Positions 17,751 to 26,242 of a DNA stretch of 64,000 bases are shown here, in pieces. The position numbers were made by a program, and so were the translations under genes. The DNA comes from Clostridium fungisolvens. Lineage in GTDB: Bacteria > Bacillota > Clostridia > Clostridiales > Clostridiaceae. The notes under the pieces are model-generated. The model was not told the DNA's origin and made no database searches. It saw nothing but the letters and a program-made list of their open reading frames with translations. How positions within the stretch are numbered: the stretch's first letter is position 1; each line of letters starts with the position of its first letter. Location: contig NZ_BLZR01000001.1 of the NCBI RefSeq assembly GCF_014193895.1, positions 4,774,001 to 4,838,000 of the forward strand, in the 5' to 3' direction.

Positions 17751-17801
17751 CTATATAGTGGGTAATATATTAGGGACTAAATTTTATTAAGAGGTGATAT
17801 T

Positions 17802-18398
17802 ATGCCATATACTTTACCAGATCTACCTTATGCCTATGATGCACTAGAACCACATTATGATCAAGAAACTGTTAAAATTCATCACGATATACATCATAAG
17901 GCTTATGTAGATGGATTAAACAACGCAGAAACAAAACTAGCTGAGGCTAGAGAAAAAGGAGATTTTGCTTTAATAAAACATTGGGAAAGAGAATATGCCT
18001 TCCATGGTTCTGGTCATATTCTACATACAATGTTTTGGCAAAACATGAGTCCAAATGGCGGTGGAGAGCCTACTGGAAATCTTGCAGACCAAATTAAGAA
18101 AGACTTTGGCAGTTATGATGCTTTCAAAAAACAATTTAGTGCTGCAGCAGTAGCTGTAGAAGGTTCTGGTTGGACTGTTCTTTGCTGGAACAAACTATTT
18201 AGCAAACTAGTTATTCTGCAAGTAGAAAAGCATCAAAACTTGACTCAATGGGAAGTATGCCCTCTTCTTATTGTTGATGTATGGGAACATGCTTATTACT
18301 TAAAATACCAAAACAAGAGAGCAGGCTTCGTAGAGGCTTGGTGGAATATAGTTAATTGGGAAGATGTTAATAGCAGACTTCAAGCTGCATTAAAGTAA
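17802..18398 (+). CDS. sodA: Superoxide dismutase, Fe/Mn type
   Basis: A 198-residue protein with the four metal ligands in family context: HHDIHHKAYVD, HGSGHILHTMFW, and DVWEHAYYLKYQNKR giving Asp and His. It converts superoxide to oxygen and hydrogen peroxide, which rubrerythrin or AhpCF could then remove. There is no signal peptide, so it is cytosolic. AAGAGGTGAT precedes the start. Fe versus Mn use cannot be decided from the sequence. Confidence 0.95.
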   Translation: MPYTLPDLPYAYDALEPHYDQETVKIHHDIHHKAYVDGLNNAETKLAEAREKGDFALIKHWEREYAFHGSGHILHTMFWQNMSPNGGGEPTGNLADQIKKDFGSYDAFKKQFSAAAVAVEGSGWTVLCWNKLFSKLVILQVEKHQNLTQWEVCPLLIVDVWEHAYYLKYQNKRAGFVEAWWNIVNWEDVNSRLQAALK

Positions 18399-18402
18399 TA
18401 AA

Positions 18403-18497
18403 GATGAGCCACTTCGATCCGAAATCTATTTTTAAAACTCTCACGGTTTCTGGTGAGAGAATTTAAAAATATAAATTTTATTACGAAGTGGCTCATC
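18403..18497 (-). repeat. 95-bp nested-hairpin element, full copy B
   Basis: The outer arms GATGAGCCACTTCG and CGAAGTGGCTCATC pair perfectly over 14 bp. On the minus strand the apical hairpin reads CTCTCAC, loop CAGAAACC, GTGAGAG. Relative to copy A, four of seven apical pairs, one middle pair and one outer pair have changed on both sides at once. It begins 5 bases past the sod stop codon. Confidence 0.8.
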
Positions 18498-18501
18498 TAT
18501 A

Positions 18502-18558
18502 AAAAGGAGTTATTACAATATAAACAATGTTAGTTTATACGTAGTAACTCCCTTTTTC
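18502..18558 (+). terminator. Terminator of sod
   Basis: AAAAAGGAGTTA pairs with TAACTCCCTTTTT (one bulge), with a further inner TATAAAC/GTTTATA stem, then a T-rich run. Confidence 0.65.
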
Positions 18559-18574
18559 GTGCTTTCATTATTAA

Positions 18575-18682
18575 CATAAATAGCCCAGTTCCATTGAATA
18601 CTATACGTTTGAAGATATATTAATTATTAATAGCAAATTAACTATCAAGTTTTGATTTTATTCTGAACTGGCTTATCTATAG
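18575..18682 (-). repeat. Diverged copy of the nested-hairpin element
   Basis: On the minus strand GATAAGCCAGTTCAGAATAA resembles GATGAGCCACTTCGTAATAA of copy B. The far end (GAACTGGGCTATTTAT) still pairs with it imperfectly. The interior has lost the apical hairpin. Confidence 0.4.
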
Positions 18683-18708
18683 AAAACCTTTTTCACATTG
18701 CTATATAT

Positions 18709-19461
18709 CTATATTTCTACACTTCCAATACTAAAGTATCCCTTTGGAACATTATCTTTTGCAGATTCATTTAGCAAAAACTTAAATTCTTTACCTGAAT
18801 GCTTAGCTGCTATTGATAGATGACATAATCCTATTCCCATATCAATTTTATTCATCTTTTCCATAATGAGCGCTTTGATAGGATTAAGCTTTATGCAATT
18901 AACATATAACTTGGTTCCTTCTATATCAAAATGCCATGGCTGACTATTTGTAGCAGATGGTGCTATTCTTACAGATTCTAATAACTCATCAAAATCAGCT
19001 TTATCTCTTATAGTTTCTATCGAGTTTCTTTTGAACTCTGATATGTCACTTCTATATAAACTCTCAGCTGGTTTTCCAAAAGCTAGCATTATAACAAACT
19101 CTAGATCCGATTTACTTACTATATCTTTTGCTGGTTTAGCCATTCCTTGCCAACAAGCACCTAACCCGTTAGCTGACAAGTATAAATCTAGTTGTTGAAG
19201 CATAAAACCTATATTGGTTAAATATCCATCTTTGTTCTCAGAAAATACTACCACATAATGAGGCGCTTTTATAGACATAAAGCTTTTAACATCATTTTGA
19301 GATATAACCTGTAAATCAGTCTTAATTCCAGATACTAAAGGATTAATCTCACTTATAAAGCTTTTAATATCATTTAAAGTCTTATCATCTAAAGAACCCA
19401 TATCATATTTTCTTATAGATTTTCTTTTGTACATGGTCTCATAAAACTTTTCATTATTCAT
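18709..19461 (-). CDS. Nitroreductase-family flavoprotein (TM1586-like)
   Basis: A 250-residue protein with FMN-binding nitroreductase features: YKRKSIRKYD at the N-terminus, the dimer-interface segment LGACWQGMAKP, and a second-half SATNSQPWHF motif like the FMN loop of classical nitroreductases. The length and duplicated half-domains fit the TM1586 group. It may reduce nitro or quinone compounds; the substrate is unknown. It is followed by no clear terminator and lies 62 bases behind the MBL-fold gene on the same strand, so the two may be co-transcribed. Confidence 0.75.
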   Translation of the reverse strand: MNNEKFYETMYKRKSIRKYDMGSLDDKTLNDIKSFISEINPLVSGIKTDLQVISQNDVKSFMSIKAPHYVVVFSENKDGYLTNIGFMLQQLDLYLSANGLGACWQGMAKPAKDIVSKSDLEFVIMLAFGKPAESLYRSDISEFKRNSIETIRDKADFDELLESVRIAPSATNSQPWHFDIEGTKLYVNCIKLNPIKALIMEKMNKIDMGIGLCHLSIAAKHSGKEFKFLLNESAKDNVPKGYFSIGSVEI

Positions 19462-19523
19462 TCATATTACCTCTCAATAAAATATTTCTATATTCATAAT
19501 AAGCTTTCTATTTAACACACTAA

Positions 19524-20432
19524 TTAATCATTAACACTATAGTAATATAATCTTCCATTCTCTACAGAGGAATTGATCTTTCCTTTGTTGTAGAGGTACG
19601 ATAAAAATGCTGACATTGATGAATAGTTTAAATGATATTGCCTAAAATCAATATCTAAATCATTAAGTATTGTTAGATTTTCTAACAACTCCTCTTTTGT
19701 TAAAGGCTTTTCTAACAGCTCTATGATCTGGTTGCAATAATCTTTGATATTATCAATATTTTTATCTACTAATTCTATAATGTCATCTTTCTTAACAATG
19801 TCTTCTGCATGGCTTATAACAAAGTAGTCTGCATCTATTTCTTTTATCTTTTCTAAAGAAATAAGTGCACTACCTACATCAAACAAGTATGGGAAAGAAT
19901 ATTTTTCTAATATTGTTCCACTATACAAAGCATCTCCTAAGAAACATACCTTATCTGAAGTAACTATTGCTATACTTTGTGGAGAATGTCCTTTTAAATC
20001 AAAAACCTCAAATTTATCATCATTTATCTTGGTATTGCCTTGATCTAAAACATAGTCTACATTTGAGTCTTTGCAGTCATCTGAAAGATTCTTAGGACTA
20101 GTAGCTGTATACAACATATTTGCCCTTAGTTCTATGTTTTCCATATATAATTTTTCTTTTTCTGAGGTATAGACTATGCATCCAGTATAATTATTTTTGA
20201 AATAATTGTTACCCCCACAATGATCAGGATGACTGTGGGTATTTACTATATACTTAACATGAAGATTATTTTCTTTTAATACTTCTTCAATTTTTCTTGC
20301 TGCAGAATTATTTATTCCAGTATCAATAAGAAGACAATTTTTATTTTTATAACTATAAACTCCGATATTAGTTGGAGCATTAATATAATAAGTATTTCCG
20401 TTTATTTTGGTAAGCTCCATATATAAATTCAT
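19524..20432 (-). CDS. MBL-fold metallo-hydrolase
   Basis: A 302-residue protein with the metallo-beta-lactamase fold. NTHSHPDHCGG is the HxHxDH zinc motif, GHSPQSIAI supplies the next His, FLGDALYSG the bridging Asp and VISHAED the last His. A roughly 80-residue helical C-terminus follows, of the kind seen in small-molecule hydrolases of this fold. There is no signal peptide. Two starts are possible (20432 or 20420); AGGAAGG lies upstream of both. The substrate cannot be told. Confidence 0.85.
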   Translation of the reverse strand: MNLYMELTKINGNTYYINAPTNIGVYSYKNKNCLLIDTGINNSAARKIEEVLKENNLHVKYIVNTHSHPDHCGGNNYFKNNYTGCIVYTSEKEKLYMENIELRANMLYTATSPKNLSDDCKDSNVDYVLDQGNTKINDDKFEVFDLKGHSPQSIAIVTSDKVCFLGDALYSGTILEKYSFPYLFDVGSALISLEKIKEIDADYFVISHAEDIVKKDDIIELVDKNIDNIKDYCNQIIELLEKPLTKEELLENLTILNDLDIDFRQYHLNYSSMSAFLSYLYNKGKINSSVENGRLYYYSVND

Positions 20433-20613
20433 TCCTTCCTGCGTTTAAAAGTACATTTAGTTCTCTAAATAGTCATTTAATTATTAAATTAAATAATTAT
20501 AAAAACATATAATCATATAAATATATAGTAAACATGCCGATTTACATATATACTTACTCAATTATATTGTTATAAAACCTATTAAATAAAATTTTTAATA
20601 TCTTAATTAAATC

Positions 20614-21588
20614 TTACTCTTTTAACTCTGGAACAATATTAGGTGCAGTTCCTTCAGTTAACGCCTTTACAAGATTCTTAGCGGCTAATCTAGCCATATC
20701 AAGTCTTGTGTCTTCATTAGCAGACCCTATATGCGGAAGCGTAACTACATTATCCATCTTTAATAATGGGTTATCAGCTTGCACTGGCTCCACATCAAAT
20801 ACATCCAATCCAGCTGCTTTTATTTTTTTATTTTGAAGCGCTTTAATCAGTGCTTTCTCATTTATAGTTTTTCCTCTTGAAGCATTAATAAATATTGCAC
20901 TAGGCTTCATTAAATTGAATTGGTCCTCATCTATAAGATTGAAAGTTTCTTCTGTCAATGGAGTCATGATAACTACAAAGTCCGATTTCTTTAAAAGCTC
21001 TTCCATGGTGCAATACTCTGCTCCTAGTTTTTCTTCAACCTCTTTCTTTCTGCTTCTGTTGTAATAAAGTACATTCATATCGAATCCTAAACTTGCTCTT
21101 TTGGCTACAGCTTCACCTATTCTTCCCATTCCAATAATCCCAAGGGTTTTATGATGAACATTTGCACCGTAAAGCTCAAGATCATCATCTTTATTCCATC
21201 TTCCTGCTTTTACATATCTATCTAATTCAGTTATTCTTCTTGCACAAGCAAGCATAAGTCCAAATATTAAATCAGCAACAGTATCATCAAGTGCACCAGC
21301 TACATTGGTACCTATTATATTTCTACTTTTCATTGCTTTTAAATCAAAATTATTATAACCTACAGACATATTGCTAACTACTTTAAGGTTTGGGGCTTTT
21401 TCTAATAACTCTTCATCTATCTTAGTGCCAGATGTTAAAAGCCCATCCATATCCTTCAACTTTTCTAAAAGTTCTTCCCTAGTTATGTCTTCATCTGAAC
21501 CACATTTTTCTAAATCACAATACTGTGATATATACTCCTCAACCTCTTGTGGAATTGACTTTGCTATATATACTTTTGGTCTACTCAT
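20614..21588 (-). CDS. D-isomer-specific 2-hydroxyacid dehydrogenase (glyoxylate reductase-like)
   Basis: A 324-residue NAD(P)-dependent enzyme. The Rossmann motif is LGIIGMGRIGEAVAKRA. The catalytic residues are Arg in INASRGKTINE, Glu in GLDVFDVEPV and His in LPHIGSANEDT. SVGYNNFDL is the substrate-loop signature. It reduces 2-oxoacids such as glyoxylate or hydroxypyruvate to D-2-hydroxyacids. It appears monocistronic. The exact substrate is not resolved. Confidence 0.88.
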   Translation of the reverse strand: MSRPKVYIAKSIPQEVEEYISQYCDLEKCGSDEDITREELLEKLKDMDGLLTSGTKIDEELLEKAPNLKVVSNMSVGYNNFDLKAMKSRNIIGTNVAGALDDTVADLIFGLMLACARRITELDRYVKAGRWNKDDDLELYGANVHHKTLGIIGMGRIGEAVAKRASLGFDMNVLYYNRSRKKEVEEKLGAEYCTMEELLKKSDFVVIMTPLTEETFNLIDEDQFNLMKPSAIFINASRGKTINEKALIKALQNKKIKAAGLDVFDVEPVQADNPLLKMDNVVTLPHIGSANEDTRLDMARLAAKNLVKALTEGTAPNIVPELKE

Positions 21589-21925
21589 AATATACCCCCA
21601 ATTTACTTTACATAAATTATTTATAGATCTAGTTATTATCTAAAAAAATACTTTACAATATCATCAAATAATCCCAGAGGATTATAACATTATTTTATAA
21701 TACCCAAATCTCCACTGGAATTGAATTGGTATAATCATAATTATACTCTTATTTAAAGTTAGTTAACAACAAAACTAAAGTTATATGGCACATTTTTCTT
21801 AAAATGAAAACCAGTCTCCACGCTTTGAGACTGGTTTATAATTAATAATTAAGTTTTCAACTTACATCTCGGTTAAAGATCTTATTGAAATTAAGTGGTT
21901 ATACAGTAGAGGCTCTATGATATTC
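21589..21925. other. Intergenic region between hydroxyacid dehydrogenase and exporter operon
   Basis: These 337 bases hold the terminator of the FtsX-type operon and, near 21670-21700, a TATAAT on the minus strand that may belong to the dehydrogenase promoter. No coding potential was recognised. Confidence 0.45.
21807..21837 (-). terminator. Terminator of the MacB/FtsX-type exporter operon
   Basis: AAACCAGTCTC pairs with GAGACTGGTTT around an 8-base loop, followed on the minus strand by TTCATTTT. It lies about 90 bases past the permease stop. Confidence 0.65.
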
Positions 21926-24166
21926 TTACTCTACTCTAGATTTTAGTGCCTCTGTCATAGAAACTCTATTAACCTTTCTTCTGCTAAAGGCTTTTGATAC
22001 TTCATAGGTTAAGTAGATTACTATAAATCCTATTAAAACATAAATATAATTAATTCTTATAGGCATTACTAGATTCATACTTTTTGTAGCTGAGCTTATC
22101 ATTTGATTAACCGAAGCTAAAAGCAGCGGTATTCCTATTAGATAACCTAGCACCACAATAAAGGAAGAACTGTTTAATATAAGTGAGTAAACTTCTTTTT
22201 TTCTATAACCTAGTACCTTCATTAGAGATATATTTTCCTTATTTTCTTCTATTATCAAAGAAGTAACTACATATATAACTATAAGCCCTATAATAAATGC
22301 CATGAAGGATATTGCTCCAACATAAGCCTGCATTGGCTTTGTTAAGGCATCAAAGGCATTTTTGATTTCATCAAGAGTAGCAGTACTTAGGAGTTTCTCT
22401 TTAGGTATATTTAATGCTTCCTTACTCATAAGTCCCATGTAACTATCTTTAGGATAACTTAACATAGAGTTAAAATTACTTATTGGCATATAAATATACT
22501 CACCAATATAGGTATCTGCAATACTATCCACGGTTATATCATACTCTTTTGAATCAAGCTTATTGATAAGTTTCACCTTATCACCTATCTTAAGCTTTAG
22601 GTTATCAGCTAGAGGTTTTGTGAAAACAACCTTGTTTGTATCAAGTTTACTACCTTTCGAATCCTTAAGAACTATATACCTAGAATTTCCTTCTATCCCA
22701 TATATATTAAAACTGTGTTTTTCATCTGATTTTAAACTAAATGGTGATATAGAAAATCTTTCTGCATTATCGTTTTTACCACTCTGGAGTGAATTGAACA
22801 AGTACTGATATTGATATTTATATGTGCTCTCGTAAGTGTCCTTTATAAGGTAATCCATAGAACTCTTCATTACAAAACCCATCAAGAGAAGCATAGTTGC
22901 AAAAGCTATTCCAAGTAGCAGAAAGATGCTTCTAGGTATACTTCTAAGTTGCTCTCTTATTTTAAACTTTGTAGAAAATCCTAGTTTATCGAGCTTTAAT
23001 CTCTTTTCAATGAATCCAACCTTATTCTTCTCTCTCCCACCTCTAATTAAATCTAACGGAGAATTTTTCAGAGCCTTATTAATTACAAAATATCCACATA
23101 GTCCTAAGAATGCTATTGGGAGTAGTAAGCTTATAATAATATATTTAGGATCGTACTTCATTGGCCCCATAGGCATATTAAAATAAGCTAACATTACCTT
23201 AAGCATTGGTTTAACTGTAAGTGTTCCTAAAAAGGTACCGATGATTCCACCTACAACTGCAACTGATAGCGGATAAGTTATATAATGCTTCATTATTTCT
23301 TTCTTTCTATACCCAAAGGAATAAAGAGTTCCTATTAATCCAAACTCCTTTTTTAACATTCTCCATATAACTATACCTGTAAGTATACATGTTAAAAGTA
23401 ATACAAATATAGGCATTGAAGTACTCATTTGCTCTATTCCATCTACCTTTGCAGTTTCATACGTTACTCTTGGATTCTCAGTGACATTACTCCATTTGAG
23501 AACTATTATATTTTGTTCCTTCAAATAATTCTTAAATTTTGCTATATTATCATCTATATTTCCTCTATTATTAAATCTTATTGCGTAGGAAATATTTCCT
23601 TCACCGATACTCTTTAAGTCTTCTTTACTAATAACTGCTATTCCAAAACTCTTTGGATCATTTAATATGTCACTTTCTTGCTTTATAACATATATATAGT
23701 TAGGTATAGACATAAAACCAGAAACCTTAAAACTTTTAGAAGCAATAGTTACGTTATCTCCTATCTTAATAGAATTAGCTTTTGCATATGATGGATCTAT
23801 AATTATATCTCCACCTTTTAAGGTAGTTCCTTCAATAGCGGCAGGCACATTAACCTTTTTGTTTTCGCTAAATATTCTAAGAGTCTTTCCTTCAGAAACG
23901 TTATAATCAAAAGTCTTTACTTCTTCCATACGGAGGTTAAATTTTGATTCTAATTCATCTATGTTTTTGATTTGTTTGTCAGCAATAAAGCTAGCATCTT
24001 CTTGATAATAATTACTTTCAAAAGCTGCTGAAGTATTCTTCATACTTACAGTTAGCTGATTAAACATCGTATAAAGCATACAACTTATAATAATTAATAA
24101 TAATGATCCAATATATTGAGATTTGTTTTCTAGCATGGTTCTCTTTATCTTATTATTTATAACCAT
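21926..24166 (-). CDS. ABC transporter permease with two FtsX domains
   Basis: About 746 residues. One N-terminal helix is followed by an extracytoplasmic domain (about 40-245), three helices with the first FtsX domain, a second helix plus extracytoplasmic block (about 420-620), and a final three-helix FtsX domain ending near residue 735. The conserved cytoplasmic turns YSFGYRKKEIMKHY and KVLGYRKKEVYSLI are visible. The ATG at 24166 overlaps the ATPase stop (TAATG). Two-FtsX permeases of this size act in antimicrobial-peptide export or membrane stress. Transcription is probably controlled by the TetR gene upstream. Confidence 0.88.
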   Translation of the reverse strand: MVINNKIKRTMLENKSQYIGSLLLIIISCMLYTMFNQLTVSMKNTSAAFESNYYQEDASFIADKQIKNIDELESKFNLRMEEVKTFDYNVSEGKTLRIFSENKKVNVPAAIEGTTLKGGDIIIDPSYAKANSIKIGDNVTIASKSFKVSGFMSIPNYIYVIKQESDILNDPKSFGIAVISKEDLKSIGEGNISYAIRFNNRGNIDDNIAKFKNYLKEQNIIVLKWSNVTENPRVTYETAKVDGIEQMSTSMPIFVLLLTCILTGIVIWRMLKKEFGLIGTLYSFGYRKKEIMKHYITYPLSVAVVGGIIGTFLGTLTVKPMLKVMLAYFNMPMGPMKYDPKYIIISLLLPIAFLGLCGYFVINKALKNSPLDLIRGGREKNKVGFIEKRLKLDKLGFSTKFKIREQLRSIPRSIFLLLGIAFATMLLLMGFVMKSSMDYLIKDTYESTYKYQYQYLFNSLQSGKNDNAERFSISPFSLKSDEKHSFNIYGIEGNSRYIVLKDSKGSKLDTNKVVFTKPLADNLKLKIGDKVKLINKLDSKEYDITVDSIADTYIGEYIYMPISNFNSMLSYPKDSYMGLMSKEALNIPKEKLLSTATLDEIKNAFDALTKPMQAYVGAISFMAFIIGLIVIYVVTSLIIEENKENISLMKVLGYRKKEVYSLILNSSSFIVVLGYLIGIPLLLASVNQMISSATKSMNLVMPIRINYIYVLIGFIVIYLTYEVSKAFSRRKVNRVSMTEALKSRVE

Positions 24167-24864
24167 TACCACTCAATCCTTTCTGCTGGTAAGATCACTT
24201 TATTTTCAAGCTGTTCCACTATCTCGCCGTTTCTAACCTTGTATACCTTATTTGCCATATCACTTATTGCATTATTATGAGTAATCATAAGTATTGTAGT
24301 GCCAAACTCTTTGTTTACCTTTTGCAATAGCTTCAATATATCTCTTGAAGTACTGAAGTCTAGAGCACCTGTTGGTTCATCACATAAAAGAAGCTTTGGA
24401 TTTTTCACTACTGCTCTAGCTATAGCTACCCTTTGCTGCTCGCCTCCGCTTAACTCCTTTGGAAATCTGTACTTTTTCTCAAACATCCCCACAGCTTTAA
24501 GTACCTCATCTGTATTTAGAGGATTCTTGCTTATATTAGAAACAACCTCAATATTTTCTCCAACAGTCAAATTAGGAATTAGATTATAAAATTGAAATAC
24601 GAAACCTATCTTTTCTCGCCTATAATCTGTAAGCTTGTCATCATTAAGAGCTATAATATCTTCATCGTCTACTATAACTCTTCCAGAATCACTACGATCT
24701 ATACCTCCGATTATATTAAGTAGGGTTGATTTTCCTGAACCAGAAGGCCCAAGGATAACCCCTATCTCTCCTTTATTTAACCCCATACTAACACCTTTAA
24801 GTACCTGCGTTACAATATCTCCAGTTACATAACTCTTTTTTAACTTAGAAATCTCTATAAACAT
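24166..24864 (-). CDS. ABC transporter ATP-binding protein (MacB/LolD type)
   Basis: A 232-residue ATPase. Walker A is LGPSGSGKSTLLNIIGG, the Q-loop VFQFYNLIPNLTV, the signature ELSGGEQQRVAIARA, Walker B LLLCDEPTGALD and the switch His ITHNNA. All fit the MacB/LolD group that pairs with FtsX permeases. It lies 26 bases behind the TetR gene and overlaps the permease gene by one base, so the three form one operon under the TetR-operator promoter at 25571-25630. Confidence 0.92.
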   Translation of the reverse strand: MFIEISKLKKSYVTGDIVTQVLKGVSMGLNKGEIGVILGPSGSGKSTLLNIIGGIDRSDSGRVIVDDEDIIALNDDKLTDYRREKIGFVFQFYNLIPNLTVGENIEVVSNISKNPLNTDEVLKAVGMFEKKYRFPKELSGGEQQRVAIARAVVKNPKLLLCDEPTGALDFSTSRDILKLLQKVNKEFGTTILMITHNNAISDMANKVYKVRNGEIVEQLENKVILPAERIEW

Positions 24865-24890
24865 AATCTATCTCATGCCTCCCTATCTAT

Positions 24891-25538
24891 TTAAGACTTA
24901 GTTCCTAGTCCATTTTTTAATAACTCAATCATACTTTTAATATCTTTTTCTATGACCTCAAAGCCTTCATCCACAATATCTTCTCCAGCTTCCCTTGCTC
25001 TATTCATCATGCGCTCTTTAATCTTCATTGATACACCAGTAATGAATAAAGCTATTATTTCATCTTCTATATCTGTTCTTATACTCCCATTTCTCTTTCC
25101 ATCCTGAACAATCTTTAATATATACTCATCCGAAACCTTCATCATATATTTCATCGATTCGTTAGTTAAATGATTATACTTTCCTAAAAAAACATCCTGA
25201 ATGAAGATAATCACTTCTCTTTCATCATTTATCTGAGACCACATATCCTTAGAACTTTGATATAAATAATCAAAAATATTTATATTGTCATCTGCTAATA
25301 CTAAGTATTTACCATATTTATTCATGACAAGTTCTAAAGACCATTGTAGTGAAAATAAGAATAACTCCTTTTTGTTCTCAAAATATTGATACATACTACC
25401 TTTTGCTACAGAGGCATTCTTTGCAATATTTCCTATATTGGCATTTTCAAAACCATTATTAGAGAACTCACTTACAGCCGTTCTCATTATCTTTTCTTGT
25501 TTTTCTTCATTTAGATTAAAAAAAGTATCCTTCGGCAT
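24891..25538 (-). CDS. TetR/AcrR-family transcriptional regulator
   Basis: About 215 residues. The ATG at 25538 follows AAGGTGGG by 7 bases. The N-terminal helix-turn-helix (about 10-55) has the TetR pattern EKIMRTAVSEFSNNGFENA, then GNIAKNASVAKGSMYQYFEN. The C-terminal ligand domain is divergent, as usual. It is the first gene of an operon with the ABC exporter and is almost certainly autoregulated: three TGACTnnnnAGTCA palindromes cover its promoter. The inducer is probably a substrate of the exporter. Confidence 0.92.
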   Translation of the reverse strand: MPKDTFFNLNEEKQEKIMRTAVSEFSNNGFENANIGNIAKNASVAKGSMYQYFENKKELFLFSLQWSLELVMNKYGKYLVLADDNINIFDYLYQSSKDMWSQINDEREVIIFIQDVFLGKYNHLTNESMKYMMKVSDEYILKIVQDGKRNGSIRTDIEDEIIALFITGVSMKIKERMMNRAREAGEDIVDEGFEVIEKDIKSMIELLKNGLGTKS

Positions 25539-25570
25539 ATAATCCCACCTTAAATTTAAGATAAAAATCA

Positions 25571-25621
25571 TGACTCTTAAGTCATGTGACTCTTTAGTCA
25601 TATCATATGACTAAAGAGTCA
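25571..25621. promoter_or_regulatory. Three tandem operators of the TetR regulator
   Basis: Three 14-bp palindromes of form TGACTnnnnAGTCA occur: 25571-25584 (TGACTCTTAAGTCA), 25587-25600 (TGACTCTTTAGTCA) and 25608-25621 (TGACTAAAGAGTCA). The last two together make an 18-bp perfect inverted repeat around base 25604. The third site fills the -35/-10 spacer of the promoter and the others follow the -10, so binding would block initiation. Confidence 0.8.
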
Positions 25622-25630
25622 CTTTGTCAA
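25602..25630 (-). promoter_or_regulatory. Promoter of the TetR-ABC exporter operon
   Basis: On the minus strand TTGACA (25630-25625), a 17-base spacer and TATGAT (25607-25602) form a near-consensus vegetative promoter. Its spacer is an operator palindrome. Confidence 0.8.
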
Positions 25631-25691
25631 TATATTAATATTAAGTATTTTATCTCATCATGATTGAAATTACCTTCTACTAGCTAAAGCA

Positions 25692-25720
25692 TTGACAGAC
25701 GCAAGTATTAAATTTAAAAT
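25692..25720 (+). promoter_or_regulatory. Promoter of the Rrf2-family gene
   Basis: TTGACA (25692-25697), a 17-base spacer and TAAAAT (25715-25720) lie 44 bases upstream of the start codon. ATAGACAAACGAGGTCTGCG downstream contains a short GACA/GGTC imperfect repeat that could be an operator. Confidence 0.65.
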
Positions 25721-25764
25721 TATAGACAAACGAGGTCTGCGATACCTTTTAAAGGAGGTATATT

Positions 25765-26166
25765 TTGAAATATACGAAGGCAACAAACTATGCATTACAT
25801 ACAATTGCATTCATGATGAAACACGATAAAACTGACAACTTAGGCTTACAAACACTAGCAAAACATTTCAATATATCTTCTACTTATCTTTCGAAAATTT
25901 TAACTCAGTTAGTGAAAGCAGATTTAATTCAATCAACTCCAGGTGTTAACGGTGGTTATATCCTACGTAAAAAGAAAGAAGAGATTTCATTTATGGATGT
26001 AATCAAAGCGATCGAAGGAACCGGAGCACTGTTTAACTGTGATTTACAAGAGGAAGGTATATGTTCCATTCTCAAAGTAATGGAAGAAGCAGAAAATGTA
26101 ATGGAAGCTTATCTGAAGAATAAAAAAATCTATGAAGTAATTCAAAATCATTCAACAAATGAATAA
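25765..26166 (+). CDS. Rrf2-family transcriptional regulator
   Basis: A 133-residue protein with a TTG start 6 bases after AGGAGG. The winged helix has the Rrf2 pattern TKATNYALHTIAFM, then NISSTYLSKILTQLVKADLI and GVNGGYILRKK. Only two Cys are present in the region where IscR and NsrR carry a three-Cys iron-sulfur ligand set (NCDLQEEGICSI), so cluster binding is doubtful and a thiol-sensing or ligand-sensing role is possible. The gene stands alone with its own promoter and terminator. Its CGT arginine and GCG/ATC codons differ from the AGA-rich neighbours, a hint of transfer. Confidence 0.88.
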   Translation: MKYTKATNYALHTIAFMMKHDKTDNLGLQTLAKHFNISSTYLSKILTQLVKADLIQSTPGVNGGYILRKKKEEISFMDVIKAIEGTGALFNCDLQEEGICSILKVMEEAENVMEAYLKNKKIYEVIQNHSTNE

Positions 26167-26170
26167 GTGA

Positions 26171-26210
26171 AAAGGGATGTAAAATCACAAACGTGATCTT
26201 ACATCCCTTA
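26171..26210. terminator. Terminator between the Rrf2 and HAD genes
   Basis: AAGGGATGTAA pairs with TTACATCCCTT, with a further inner ATCAC/GTGAT stem. It can serve the convergent genes on both strands. Confidence 0.75.
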
Positions 26211-26242
26211 CTTAAACTGCATAAATATTATATTTAAGGGAT

